Assembly: GCF_028281565.1 (NCBI RefSeq)
Contig: NZ_JANQJQ010000041.1
Coordinates: 62,001-126,000 of the forward strand
Origin: Seonamhaeicola sp.
GTDB lineage: Bacteria > Bacteroidota > Bacteroidia > Flavobacteriales > Flavobacteriaceae
Length of the DNA: 64,000 bases
Direction of reading: 5' to 3'
Positions 1 through 8,086 of the stretch are shown one piece after another. The notes under the pieces are model-generated. The model was not told where the DNA came from. It made no database searches and worked only from the letters and a program-made list of their open reading frames with translations. The position numbers and the translations under genes are program-made. Within the stretch, counting starts at the first letter, position 1, and the number at the start of each line of letters is the position of its first letter.

Positions 1-627
1 GCTGGTTATATAATCCGGGTCAAGAAAGTTAACCCCCACTATGGCGTCTGTTCCACTGGTTGAAGATTTATTAGCATCTACCACGCCTGTGGCGTTATTT
101 ACCGTATATGACGGATTTGCTGAACTTGTGAATGTGGGGTAAATGGTACTTCCGTCTGTGGTTTGTGCCGTTATGGTATACATGTCTCCATTGGGCGGAC
201 TGGCGTTTACATGAGATAAATCAAATGACAACGCATATATTGGAGAACTAAATGTTATGGTGCATGTGATACCCGTTGCTGAAAATCCGGTGGTATAAAG
301 GTCTATGCTTTCTACTGAAGAGCCTGTGGCTGAGGTGCCGACTTTTGGAGTTTGACTGCCCCAAACACCTAAGGTACCTGTATCTCCGGTAAAGGTTACT
401 GTAAAATCAATACCGGAATTGTCAACATTATTAAAGGTATTGGTTAAAGCACCTGCGGGTGTCCAATTGAATTCATTTGAAGCCGTTGGAGAGGAAGACC
501 AATCTAATGTGAAGTTTTCTCCACAAGCCGGAGGCGCATGTAACTGGGCGACTGCGGCGTTATTTATAAAAATAACAAAAAGTATAAAGACGTAGCATTT
601 ATAAATGCATTTGGTGTTTCTTTTCAT
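1..627 (-). CDS. Secreted protein of unknown function, partial (C-terminus beyond left edge)
   Basis: The open frame starts at the ATG at 627 and runs off the window at base 1, giving 209 residues. Residues 1-28 look like a Sec signal peptide (basic MKRNTK start, hydrophobic FILFVIFI core, AVA-Q cleavage site). The mature part is rich in Thr, Ser, Gly and Asn and looks like a beta-sandwich; it contains CGENFTLDW near its start. No enzymatic motif is visible. Its neighbours are T9SS cargo genes, and its leader hairpin matches those of the genes at 6151 and 13312, so it is probably another large secreted or surface protein whose sorting domain lies outside the window. The function is not recognised. 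Confidence 0.75.
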   Translation of the reverse strand, partial: MKRNTKCIYKCYVFILFVIFINNAAVAQLHAPPACGENFTLDWSSSPTASNEFNWTPAGALTNTFNNVDNSGIDFTVTFTGDTGTLGVWGSQTPKVGTSATGSSVESIDLYTTGFSATGITCTITFSSPIYALSFDLSHVNASPPNGDMYTITAQTTDGSTIYPTFTSSANPSYTVNNATGVVDANKSSTSGTDAIVGVNFLDPDYITS

Positions 628-640
628 AAATAGGTTATTT

Positions 641-659
641 ATTTAGTTTGGGGCTAAAT
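641..659 (-). promoter_or_regulatory. Leader hairpin in front of the start at 627
   Basis: ATTTAG and CTAAAT form a 6-bp stem around a TTTGGGG loop, 13 nt upstream of the ATG. The same hairpin precedes the starts at 6151 and 13312. It lies where a ribosome would load, so a role in translation is possible but is only inferred. Confidence 0.45.
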
Positions 660-831
660 AGTTATTCTTAATTTATTTGCTACTAAGCTTTTTTTATACG
701 TCTAATGTTTTTGTTTATCAATGATTATTAAACTTACAGGTTATGGTTATTAAAATTGAAACTTATTTTTACGCTATTTTAGTTGAGCTAGGGATAAACT
801 AAAATTTCAGTTTTCATTATATGATAGGGTA

Positions 832-923
832 CTAAGTAACGCCATCCGGACCGTTAGTAGCCCATGCTTGGAAAACCAACGGGAGGAGTACCAATGGTGT
901 CAAAGTATCTGGTGTTTCTCTCA
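832..923 (-). pseudogene. Possible remnant of a secreted-protein gene start
   Basis: An ATG at 923 opens a 30-codon frame (begins MRETPDTLTPL, ends ATNGPDGVT) that stops at 832. The DNA upstream of this ATG aligns closely with the DNA upstream of the sugar dehydrogenase gene at 7911 (shared ATAGATTTGGG, CCAAATATAT and operator-like repeats). The peptide has weak similarity to that protein's N-terminus (TNGPDG against TDGPDW). The best reading is a duplicated promoter with a decayed or truncated coding start. A real short peptide cannot be excluded, but no further coding continues past the stop. Confidence 0.3.
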
Positions 924-975
924 TGATTAATAGATTTGGGTTCATAGTTTTTTGATTATTATGATAATAGCGCTC

Positions 976-1033
976 CAAATATATAAAAAATATTACAATA
1001 ATCGTTGAAATGTTTAAAAAAATCGACAAAATG
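976..1033 (-). promoter_or_regulatory. Promoter-like region with paired 10-bp motifs, upstream of remnant 832-923
   Basis: On the minus strand there is an exact TATATTTG -7 box (976-983, + strand CAAATATA). Upstream of it lie CGTTGAAATG (1003-1012) and CGACAAAATG (1024-1033), with starts exactly 21 bp apart. The layout matches the region at 7961-8018 base for base in spacing. The rest of the 607-bp gap 628-1234 holds only this promoter, the remnant, the leader hairpin and the terminator at 1128-1166. Confidence 0.5.
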
Positions 1034-1127
1034 CATATTTTTTGACAGAAGTTTCTATGTTTGAGGGTGTTTTATTAAGATTTTTTCGTGCATATTTTAC
1101 CTTCAGATGCCGTTTTAATACTGGCTT

Positions 1128-1166
1128 CCGTAAAATAAAAAGGAGCCCTAAAACTTAGGGCTCCCA
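1128..1166 (-). terminator. Rho-independent terminator of the 1235-6151 gene
   Basis: GGAGCCCTA and TAGGGCTCC form a perfect 9-bp stem (1142-1165) with a short loop. On the minus strand it is followed by TTTTTATTTTA. It lies about 70 bp after the stop codon. Confidence 0.85.
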
Positions 1167-1234
1167 TCATAGTAAAGATTTTTGGCAGATTTTTGTCTAC
1201 ACTAATTCAACTAACTAAACAAACTAAAACTAAA

Positions 1235-4200
1235 CTATTTCTTTACTAGAACTTTCTTTGATATTTTAGAAAACTCGGTTTCTATATTTAATACATAATA
1301 GCCGGTTACAAACTGGTTGGCCTTATATTTTATATAATTTTGTGTTGTATCGGTGTCAAACTTGAATAAGGACTGTCCCAATAAGTTTAGTACTTCAATG
1401 GACCTTATGGATAAGGATTCCGGGTTAAGGATCACTATACTGTCTATTTTATTTGAAAAATATACTTGCATAGGTATATTTTTAACGTCGTTTGTATGCA
1501 GGGATTGGGAACTGGCGAAGGTAATCTCAAACCTGTTCAAATATTCACCTGCGATTAAGAAGATCTCATAATCACCTGATTTCAGGTCATGATACACTTC
1601 CAGTTCCTTATCGTGTAGATACACTTCCAAGTCTGCCGGTGCATTTTCCAATGCATCCATGGTAATACTGTTAATACCGTCATTTTTAGTATGGATCCCT
1701 ATGGGTAATACTGTATTTTCGGTGATTTCATTAATACCCTGAACGGCGTATTTTTTATCGGATATCATCCAGTACATGTCATCCATTTGGGTGTCATTGT
1801 ACAGGGCATCGTACCCCCAATCGTATCCTATTGTGGTATTTTCGTCAACAGTTGTCAACAGTTGCCTGCGGATGGTATTCACGGAGTAAAAACCAAGTCT
1901 CAACTTTAACCTGGTATCTCCGCCTTGATTGGTTGTCTTGGCTGTACTGGTTGCCTGCCCTTTTTTCCCCGATTTCATAAAAACGGAGTTTGAACCGTCT
2001 TCAGCCTGGAAAATACGCTGGCTGTTTTTAAATTTGATAGTGCCACCGGTTTCGGCGGTAACAAAGAATCCCTGGCCCACCGGAATGTATCGTCCCGGAG
2101 TTTTAGTTGGTGTTCCACCGGTTCCCACGTCAGGGTCGTTTGTACCCATAGAGGCCGCAGGTACACCGCCCGAAAGCGAATAGGTAGCATAGCCTCCCTG
2201 GTAGTCGCCTAAATTATGCGAACCGCCACCCCAGTGCTCCCAGAAATACAAAGTACCTGTAGTAGAGCCCGGGCCGGCAATAGTATTACCGTTATCAAGA
2301 ATGAACTCATGGGCATCAATGGCCGATGGGTACGGATTTCCAACCAGGTAGTCGTTACCGGCATTAATGGTCAAATTGATATCACCGTTATTTGGTTTTC
2401 CCTCCAAAATATAGTTTTGTTCTGATGAAATAGGGCCGGTTCCAGGACCTTTCATAGTAAAGCCTTCACCTATCTGAAGGGTACCGCTACTTCTTACATG
2501 TTGCCATGACGAATAATCATCACTTGGTAAATTATTGAATTTCCAGATCCAGTAATCAGCTATGGTAAGGGGAGAACCACTGCCATTATATCCTGAACTT
2601 GAGAACGTCACATTAGTAAATACATTGGTTACGTTATAGGCATTATTGTTTGTTGAATTATTAGATAATCCAACCGGAGAGGACCAATAGTTATAGGTGA
2701 AGGTATCCGCAGTTCCCTGCTGATCTTTTTCCAAAGTACCGGCACTGGTTGCTTCTAAGGTACTTTCTCCACCCTGAACCAATTGTGATTCCCCTTCAAG
2801 GTCAATTTTACCATCAAGCTCTAAATACCAACTCACATTAAGTTCGGAATCATTCAGAATATCAAGATTACTTCCACTTTCTAATAAGATGCCTACGGTT
2901 TTATGGTTTGTATTAGTATCTAAATCCCCTCGTATTTGTACAATGGCACAATCAGAATGGGTATTATCAATATCCCAAACATCTCCATGCACCCAGTTAC
3001 TGGAAGTAGCCCAACTGCCACTGCTAGATGCCGTTGTAACAAAAGGCAGTGGCGTGGTCTGCGATTCAATAATTTTAGTATTGTAAATTTTTGCTCCGGT
3101 ACCAACATCAACAGTAGCTGTGGTCAGATCATCAATAATATCATCTTTATAGGTGTCAAGTCTATAGTAGCGTTCTAAATTTGACCAGTTTAAAGGGGTT
3201 GATACTTCGGTGGCTGCATTAAAGTCTGTGATATCCTTAGGAAGTATACTGCCTCTAACCACCCCGCTATTGTCTTCTATTTCCTGGTAGATGATCTTGT
3301 GAAGTTCATTTTGCGTAAGCGCCTTGTTAAACACCCTGACTTCATCAATATAACCATGGAAGTATTTACTGTTGGTGTCCGGTTCTCTTCCTATGGTAAA
3401 GCTTGACGTATCGGCATTAAAACCACCGGTACTTGGGCTTGAGCTTGCTTCAAGGTTTCCGTTAATATACAGGTGGAAACCACCGGATAAGCAATCACAT
3501 TCAAAAGTAGCGGCTACATGGATCCATTGACCGGTTGTTAAAGGTGTGCTGTAACTCAGGGTATTTCCATCGGCATAGGCCGTAATAGTTTTATCTGCAT
3601 TCAACTGAATGTAAAACACATCCTGGCCCAAAATGATCTGGACCCCTGTTGCCGACGGATCAATTTTGATCCAGCCCATTAATGATGCTTCATTCCAGGT
3701 GTTATCTATAACTGTAGCTTCATCGGCATAATCGTTTCTACCGTCAAAGTATAATTGAAGCTTCTGGTTTAGATCTCTGGGTGACCCGAAGATACCGTCA
3801 TTGGTGTCAAATAAGTCAACAATACCATCATTTTCCGCATCATTGGTGTCGTCAATGACACCATCGGAATTACCATCTAAACCGGCATAAAGGGTATGTG
3901 AAATATCATAGGTAGAACCATCCGAAGTGACATCTAAATAATCCGGGGTTCCGTCATTATCGGTATCGGCCACGTAATATTCCCAACCGGTTCCTGTAGA
4001 GCCCTGGTTAGAATTTCCGTATGCCGTAGCCATGGTGCCACCTTCAAAGAAGTCGTACAGATCTAAAATACCATCGGAGTAATATTCTAAGGTTCCGTCT
4101 GAGTTAATATCGGTTTCCCTGACGGTGTCAGTATCGGTACCATCACCAACACCATCGCCGGTTATATCGCCGTCACCATTTTGATAGTTCGGATCACCTG

Positions 4201-6151
4201 AATTAGTAGCTCCGGATTCATCTACATCAAAGACAGCATCATTATCACTATCCAGATCAAGATAATTAGGAACACCGTCGCTATCGGTATCAGGCACCGT
4301 ATTGCTTTCCGTAGAGTCATGCATACCATTTGAATTGGCATCCACCCAGGATCCAACACCTGTCAACATAGCTTTTCCTTCACTGTGGCTTCCTAAACCG
4401 GCTTCAACCACATCAGGAATACCATCGTTATCTGAATCTAAGTCAAAAACATCGGCCACACCATCACCATCGGTATCACATAAGGTTTGAGAAATAACTA
4501 TATCATCAATTGCCAAATCATTACCGGCACCGCCCACTTCATTGTTAATGAAGTAAACGTAAAATTCACTAACATTAAATGTTAAACTAGCGGTAAACTG
4601 ATGCCAGCTGCCGGCGGCATCGCCATTTATAGAAGGCGGTATATCACCCGTGGTTATTGATGCCAGTACATTGTTATTAACATCTCTGAACTCAACTAAA
4701 ATATCCGGTCTAAGCCTGGTAGCTATACCCGGAGCTGTTGTTGTATCCAGGTTTAATACCCAAAAACTATAAGTAATAGGTACGTTTGGCAAGGCACCTA
4801 TAATAGTTGCTGTATAGAACGTACCCGGGTCATAGGAGGCATTGAACATGGCCATTCTTCCGTTAGTATCACCGGATGTATGGTCTTCTCCGGTATACCA
4901 GTAGGCATCTGCCCAGGAGGCTACCTCGGCATTCGGGGTGTCGTCTGTTCCGTCACCATCGCCGGCTTTATAATAAACAGTGTATTCACCGTCATTTAAA
5001 TCGTCTCTGTGTAAATCCGGACATTCCGTTGTTGAGGTTCCTGTTGTACCATCTTCATAGCAGTATGTTGTTTCCGCATCGTAGGTCGTGTTAATAGTAG
5101 TTCTGTTGCCTTCACCAAAGGTTTCGTTTAAGAATTTATAGTTGGTTGTACCTGCTATTGAGGAAGCCTGGCAGGCAGTTTCTTCATCCGAATCCGGAAT
5201 ACCATCGTTATCGTCATCTATATCCACATTATCAAGTACACCATCATTATCACTGTCAAAGAAGTTTTGCTCTGCGCGGGCATCAATATCAAATTGATAC
5301 GATCCTTCATCAGAATCATCATTAGTAACCGTAACAGTACATGTTTTTGTTCCCAGTGTTAACGAGTTGAATTGAATGCTGAATGTAGTAGTTCCTGTGG
5401 AAGGCACTACGGGAGACGTGTAAAAAGGAGCCACAATAGTAAAATCCACGGCATTAGATAATGCAATGTTTGAGATATTTAAGTTGACCCCGCCTTTATT
5501 GTAAATGGTATAGGTTCTGGTTATTTGTGTTCCGGCATTTGCAGTACCAAAGCTTGTATGGTCTGATATAGCAGGTGTTGTGTCCCCGTTAACAATGGAA
5601 ATAGCGTTCCCTCGAATATCAATTTCTGGGGCAGAGACCTGTACTAAAACATCATCAAAGTAACAATATTCATTATTATCTCCTGCTGTACTTGTAAATC
5701 TGAACCTTGAATTGGAGGCTAGTCCACTACTGACGGTTAAGTAGAATTCGTAGGATACATTATTTGATGCAAAGTCTGTTCCTAATGCATAGGTTTTTAA
5801 GGTAGACCACGAAGACCCGTTATAGTATTGAACAGAGAACCCTTCACCGGTATCCAGCCTAAACCCTATGAAGCAGAACGAAAAATCTACCGAGCTATAA
5901 GACGAGAGGTTTAAAGTAGGGGAGGTGGTTAAATTATTGGAGGTGTCATCGTCCTTTGAATAAACGGACTGTGTACTATTACAGGCGTAAACCGAATTTG
6001 TATTTAACCCGGAATCTGAACCACCGTCAGTCCAACCTTGAAGTCCGGATTCAAAATCATAAGAAGCAATAGTTTGCGAAGCCGCTGTAAATGACAAAGC
6101 CACACTAATGCATAGCGTAACCAACCAATTTTGGGGCAAAAACGTTTTCAT
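1235..6151 (-). CDS. Giant T9SS-secreted LamG/TSP3-repeat protein
   Basis: The protein has 1638 residues. In order: signal peptide (1-25), a MAM-like beta-sandwich with DFESGLQGW and DDGGSD-type motifs (about 27-172), a choice-of-anchor-D/HYDIN-like domain (about 175-293), a thrombospondin type 3 stretch (DSDNDGVLD, about 296-325), a second beta-sandwich (about 330-555), a longer TSP3 stretch of Asp-rich DxDxDG calcium loops (about 557-790), a LamG/concanavalin domain (about 795-955), a region shared with the 1741-residue protein at 8087-13312, and a T9SS type A sorting domain over the last 80 residues. No catalytic motif is visible. An extracellular glycan-binding or adhesive role fits the domains and the PUL setting, but is inferred. 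The start gives a good signal peptide and lies 10 nt below the leader hairpin. Confidence 0.85.
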   Translation of the reverse strand: MKTFLPQNWLVTLCISVALSFTAASQTIASYDFESGLQGWTDGGSDSGLNTNSVYACNSTQSVYSKDDDTSNNLTTSPTLNLSSYSSVDFSFCFIGFRLDTGEGFSVQYYNGSSWSTLKTYALGTDFASNNVSYEFYLTVSSGLASNSRFRFTSTAGDNNEYCYFDDVLVQVSAPEIDIRGNAISIVNGDTTPAISDHTSFGTANAGTQITRTYTIYNKGGVNLNISNIALSNAVDFTIVAPFYTSPVVPSTGTTTFSIQFNSLTLGTKTCTVTVTNDDSDEGSYQFDIDARAEQNFFDSDNDGVLDNVDIDDDNDGIPDSDEETACQASSIAGTTNYKFLNETFGEGNRTTINTTYDAETTYCYEDGTTGTSTTECPDLHRDDLNDGEYTVYYKAGDGDGTDDTPNAEVASWADAYWYTGEDHTSGDTNGRMAMFNASYDPGTFYTATIIGALPNVPITYSFWVLNLDTTTAPGIATRLRPDILVEFRDVNNNVLASITTGDIPPSINGDAAGSWHQFTASLTFNVSEFYVYFINNEVGGAGNDLAIDDIVISQTLCDTDGDGVADVFDLDSDNDGIPDVVEAGLGSHSEGKAMLTGVGSWVDANSNGMHDSTESNTVPDTDSDGVPNYLDLDSDNDAVFDVDESGATNSGDPNYQNGDGDITGDGVGDGTDTDTVRETDINSDGTLEYYSDGILDLYDFFEGGTMATAYGNSNQGSTGTGWEYYVADTDNDGTPDYLDVTSDGSTYDISHTLYAGLDGNSDGVIDDTNDAENDGIVDLFDTNDGIFGSPRDLNQKLQLYFDGRNDYADEATVIDNTWNEASLMGWIKIDPSATGVQIILGQDVFYIQLNADKTITAYADGNTLSYSTPLTTGQWIHVAATFECDCLSGGFHLYINGNLEASSSPSTGGFNADTSSFTIGREPDTNSKYFHGYIDEVRVFNKALTQNELHKIIYQEIEDNSGVVRGSILPKDITDFNAATEVSTPLNWSNLERYYRLDTYKDDIIDDLTTATVDVGTGAKIYNTKIIESQTTPLPFVTTASSSGSWATSSNWVHGDVWDIDNTHSDCAIVQIRGDLDTNTNHKTVGILLESGSNLDILNDSELNVSWYLELDGKIDLEGESQLVQGGESTLEATSAGTLEKDQQGTADTFTYNYWSSPVGLSNNSTNNNAYNVTNVFTNVTFSSSGYNGSGSPLTIADYWIWKFNNLPSDDYSSWQHVRSSGTLQIGEGFTMKGPGTGPISSEQNYILEGKPNNGDINLTINAGNDYLVGNPYPSAIDAHEFILDNGNTIAGPGSTTGTLYFWEHWGGGSHNLGDYQGGYATYSLSGGVPAASMGTNDPDVGTGGTPTKTPGRYIPVGQGFFVTAETGGTIKFKNSQRIFQAEDGSNSVFMKSGKKGQATSTAKTTNQGGDTRLKLRLGFYSVNTIRRQLLTTVDENTTIGYDWGYDALYNDTQMDDMYWMISDKKYAVQGINEITENTVLPIGIHTKNDGINSITMDALENAPADLEVYLHDKELEVYHDLKSGDYEIFLIAGEYLNRFEITFASSQSLHTNDVKNIPMQVYFSNKIDSIVILNPESLSIRSIEVLNLLGQSLFKFDTDTTQNYIKYKANQFVTGYYVLNIETEFSKISKKVLVKK

Positions 6152-6161
6152 AAGCAGGTTT

Positions 6162-6181
6162 ATTTAGTTTGGGGACTAAAT
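6162..6181 (-). promoter_or_regulatory. Leader hairpin in front of the start at 6151
   Basis: ATTTAGT and ACTAAAT form a perfect 7-bp stem around TTGGGG, 10 nt upstream of the ATG. It is the longest of three matching hairpins (also 641-659 and 13324-13341). Confidence 0.5.
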
Positions 6182-6254
6182 AGTTATATTTCAATAACTT
6201 ATTGAAAAGTAGTATAACTCCAATAAAAAACTAAAAATACTCGATTAAATACGT

Positions 6255-6276
6255 TAAAGTGTTGGTAAACAACACT
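6255..6276 (-). terminator. Possible terminator of the sugar dehydrogenase gene
   Basis: AGTGTTG and CAACACT form a perfect 7-bp stem with a 5-nt loop, 15 nt after the stop at 6292. On the minus strand only a short TTT follows, so termination may be weak. Confidence 0.4.
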
Positions 6277-6291
6277 ATATCTCTTAATTTG

Positions 6292-7911
6292 TTATTGGAT
6301 CACTAATTTTCCTGTTGCTATTTCTTTATTATTATTTTTTAGTTTAACAAAATACAAGCCGTTTGACAGGTTTGTTGTTTTCAAATCATAGTTACTATTA
6401 ATATTTTTTATATGTTGAACGGTTCTTCCATGGATGTCATAAACAAACAAATCTAGTGATGTATACGCTCTAAAATTGAAACTTATATGGGTACTGTTTC
6501 TGGTTGGGTTCGGTACCATTGAAAATTCGTTTTTATCATGGAAATCATTACTTAATGTCACACCGCTATATTGAATTTTCATGACAACCCCCTGGTTATC
6601 CATACCACTTCTTATATCAGTAATGGCATAGATGGTTACCCCATCGGGATCAAAAGCAATATCTCTGTATCTATCGTTTGATGAATGGAATTCTTCATAG
6701 GTAGTACTATCTAATCCATCACCTGCGACGTTTAATTTGGTTCTTAAAATCATTCCGGCTTTTAATGTCGGAATAAGCAAAGACTCTCCCCAGCCGGGAA
6801 TTTTTCCACCTTCATAAATATCAATGCTAGCCGGAGCCACTGTAGGCCATGTTAACCAGCCACCTGTTGGCTCAGATGCAATCGTACTGTTATAGGTGCC
6901 TATGGGTGGCATAAAGTCCGAAATGGAAGCTCCTGAAGTTGATTCATCAATATAAGAACCCGGGCAACTGTTGGAATCATAGTCGTCACAGGTGCCTGTT
7001 CCGGTTCCGGGATAGCTGGACCAATTGCAGTAAGCATAGCCACTGTCATCATTGTAACCGGCAATTAAAGGCCAGCCGTAATTTTTGCCTGATTCAATAA
7101 TATTTATTTCATCATCGGTTTTATCGCCGTGTTCAGACGAGTATAGTTTTCCGTTTGAACCAAATACTAAACCTTGGGCGTTTCTGTGCCCGTAGGAGTA
7201 CACATGACTCTTAACACTGTTTAATGTTGGGTTATCTGTAGGAATGGTTCCGTCCAGGTTTAATCTTAAAGTTTTGCCTTTGTAATCTGAATAATCGGAA
7301 TTACTTGTTGGTAAATATTGTGCTCTAATTTCATTGCAGGCGTTGCCACCTCTATTGGATCCGTGATCTCCAATGGTCCAGTATAATTTAAGGTCCGGCC
7401 CAATAACAATTTTACCTGAATTATGATCGTTACCGGCTTCGATATTATCAATTACCGTGTAGGCACTGGCACTATCTAAATTACCTGTTCCGGAATTATA
7501 GGAATACCGGGCAATTCTTAACTTACGGTCTAATCCCGAACCAGGATCATCGTCATACGTGTAAACTAAATACACATAATTATTGGTTAGGGTATTGATA
7601 TCTGCATATAAGTCCGGGTGGATAGCCATTCCCATTAACCCGTCTTGCGTGACTGATTGATGCACCACACCGGAAAGGTCCAGCATAGTGGTTTTAGAAC
7701 CTCCGGCGGTGCTTACTTTAACCACTTTTTTACCAACGCGTTCCGTGATCCAAAGTGATCCGTCCGGGCCGTAAAGAATGGTGTTTGGGTAATCTAAATG
7801 ACTGTCTGAAGTAAGATTGGTAACAGTCCAGTCAGGACCATCTGTGACAGGTGTTTGAGCAACTATTGGTATATAAGCCAACAGAGCCATGGTTAGTAGT
7901 TGTCTTCTCAT
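6292..7911 (-). CDS. Secreted PQQ-dependent sugar dehydrogenase (glucose/sorbosone dehydrogenase family)
   Basis: The protein has 539 residues. After a signal peptide (1-19) comes a beta-propeller of the soluble PQQ sugar dehydrogenase type, with typical segments PNTILYGPDGSLWITER, DGLMGMAIHPD, GDHGSNRGGN, and HRNAQGLVF then SSEHGDKTDDEIN. The last 75 residues, beginning FSMVPNPTRNSTHISF, are a T9SS sorting domain, so the enzyme should act outside the cell or on its surface. The family oxidises aldoses at C1 using PQQ and calcium; the natural substrate is unknown here. It lies between two giant LamG proteins on the same strand, has its own TATATTTG promoter, and shares its upstream operator-like repeats with them. 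An alternative is a propeller protein that binds sugars without catalysis. Confidence 0.85.
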   Translation of the reverse strand: MRRQLLTMALLAYIPIVAQTPVTDGPDWTVTNLTSDSHLDYPNTILYGPDGSLWITERVGKKVVKVSTAGGSKTTMLDLSGVVHQSVTQDGLMGMAIHPDLYADINTLTNNYVYLVYTYDDDPGSGLDRKLRIARYSYNSGTGNLDSASAYTVIDNIEAGNDHNSGKIVIGPDLKLYWTIGDHGSNRGGNACNEIRAQYLPTSNSDYSDYKGKTLRLNLDGTIPTDNPTLNSVKSHVYSYGHRNAQGLVFGSNGKLYSSEHGDKTDDEINIIESGKNYGWPLIAGYNDDSGYAYCNWSSYPGTGTGTCDDYDSNSCPGSYIDESTSGASISDFMPPIGTYNSTIASEPTGGWLTWPTVAPASIDIYEGGKIPGWGESLLIPTLKAGMILRTKLNVAGDGLDSTTYEEFHSSNDRYRDIAFDPDGVTIYAITDIRSGMDNQGVVMKIQYSGVTLSNDFHDKNEFSMVPNPTRNSTHISFNFRAYTSLDLFVYDIHGRTVQHIKNINSNYDLKTTNLSNGLYFVKLKNNNKEIATGKLVIQ

Positions 7912-7960
7912 AACTATTAGATTTGGGGTTAATAGTTTGATTTTAATAGTATTAGCTTTT

Positions 7961-8018
7961 CAAATATATGAAAAATATTGTAATTATCGATAAAATGCAT
8001 AAAAAATCCGATAAAAAG
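7961..8018 (-). promoter_or_regulatory. Promoter with paired operator-like motifs for the sugar dehydrogenase gene
   Basis: On the minus strand an exact TATATTTG -7 box (7961-7968) lies 50 nt above the ATG. Upstream are CGATAAAATG (7988-7997) and CGATAAAAAG (8009-8018), 21 bp apart. Spacing and sequence repeat those at 976-1033. Confidence 0.55.
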
Positions 8019-8030
8019 TATGTTTTTAAC

Positions 8031-8062
8031 AAAAAAGCCCTGAAAAATTTCCAGAGCTTTTT
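8031..8062 (-). terminator. Rho-independent terminator of the 8087-13312 gene
   Basis: On the minus strand AAAGCTCTG and CAGGGCTTT pair (one G-T) around a short loop and are followed by a T-run. It starts about 25 nt after the stop codon. Confidence 0.8.
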
Positions 8063-8086
8063 AACAAAGGTTTCTAAGTGAGGGGG

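Noticed and set aside
1208-1237. Run of AACTAA-like units on the plus strand
   Set aside because: It resembles Bacteroidota leaders but no plus-strand gene follows; it overlaps the stop of the minus-strand gene and is probably low-complexity sequence.
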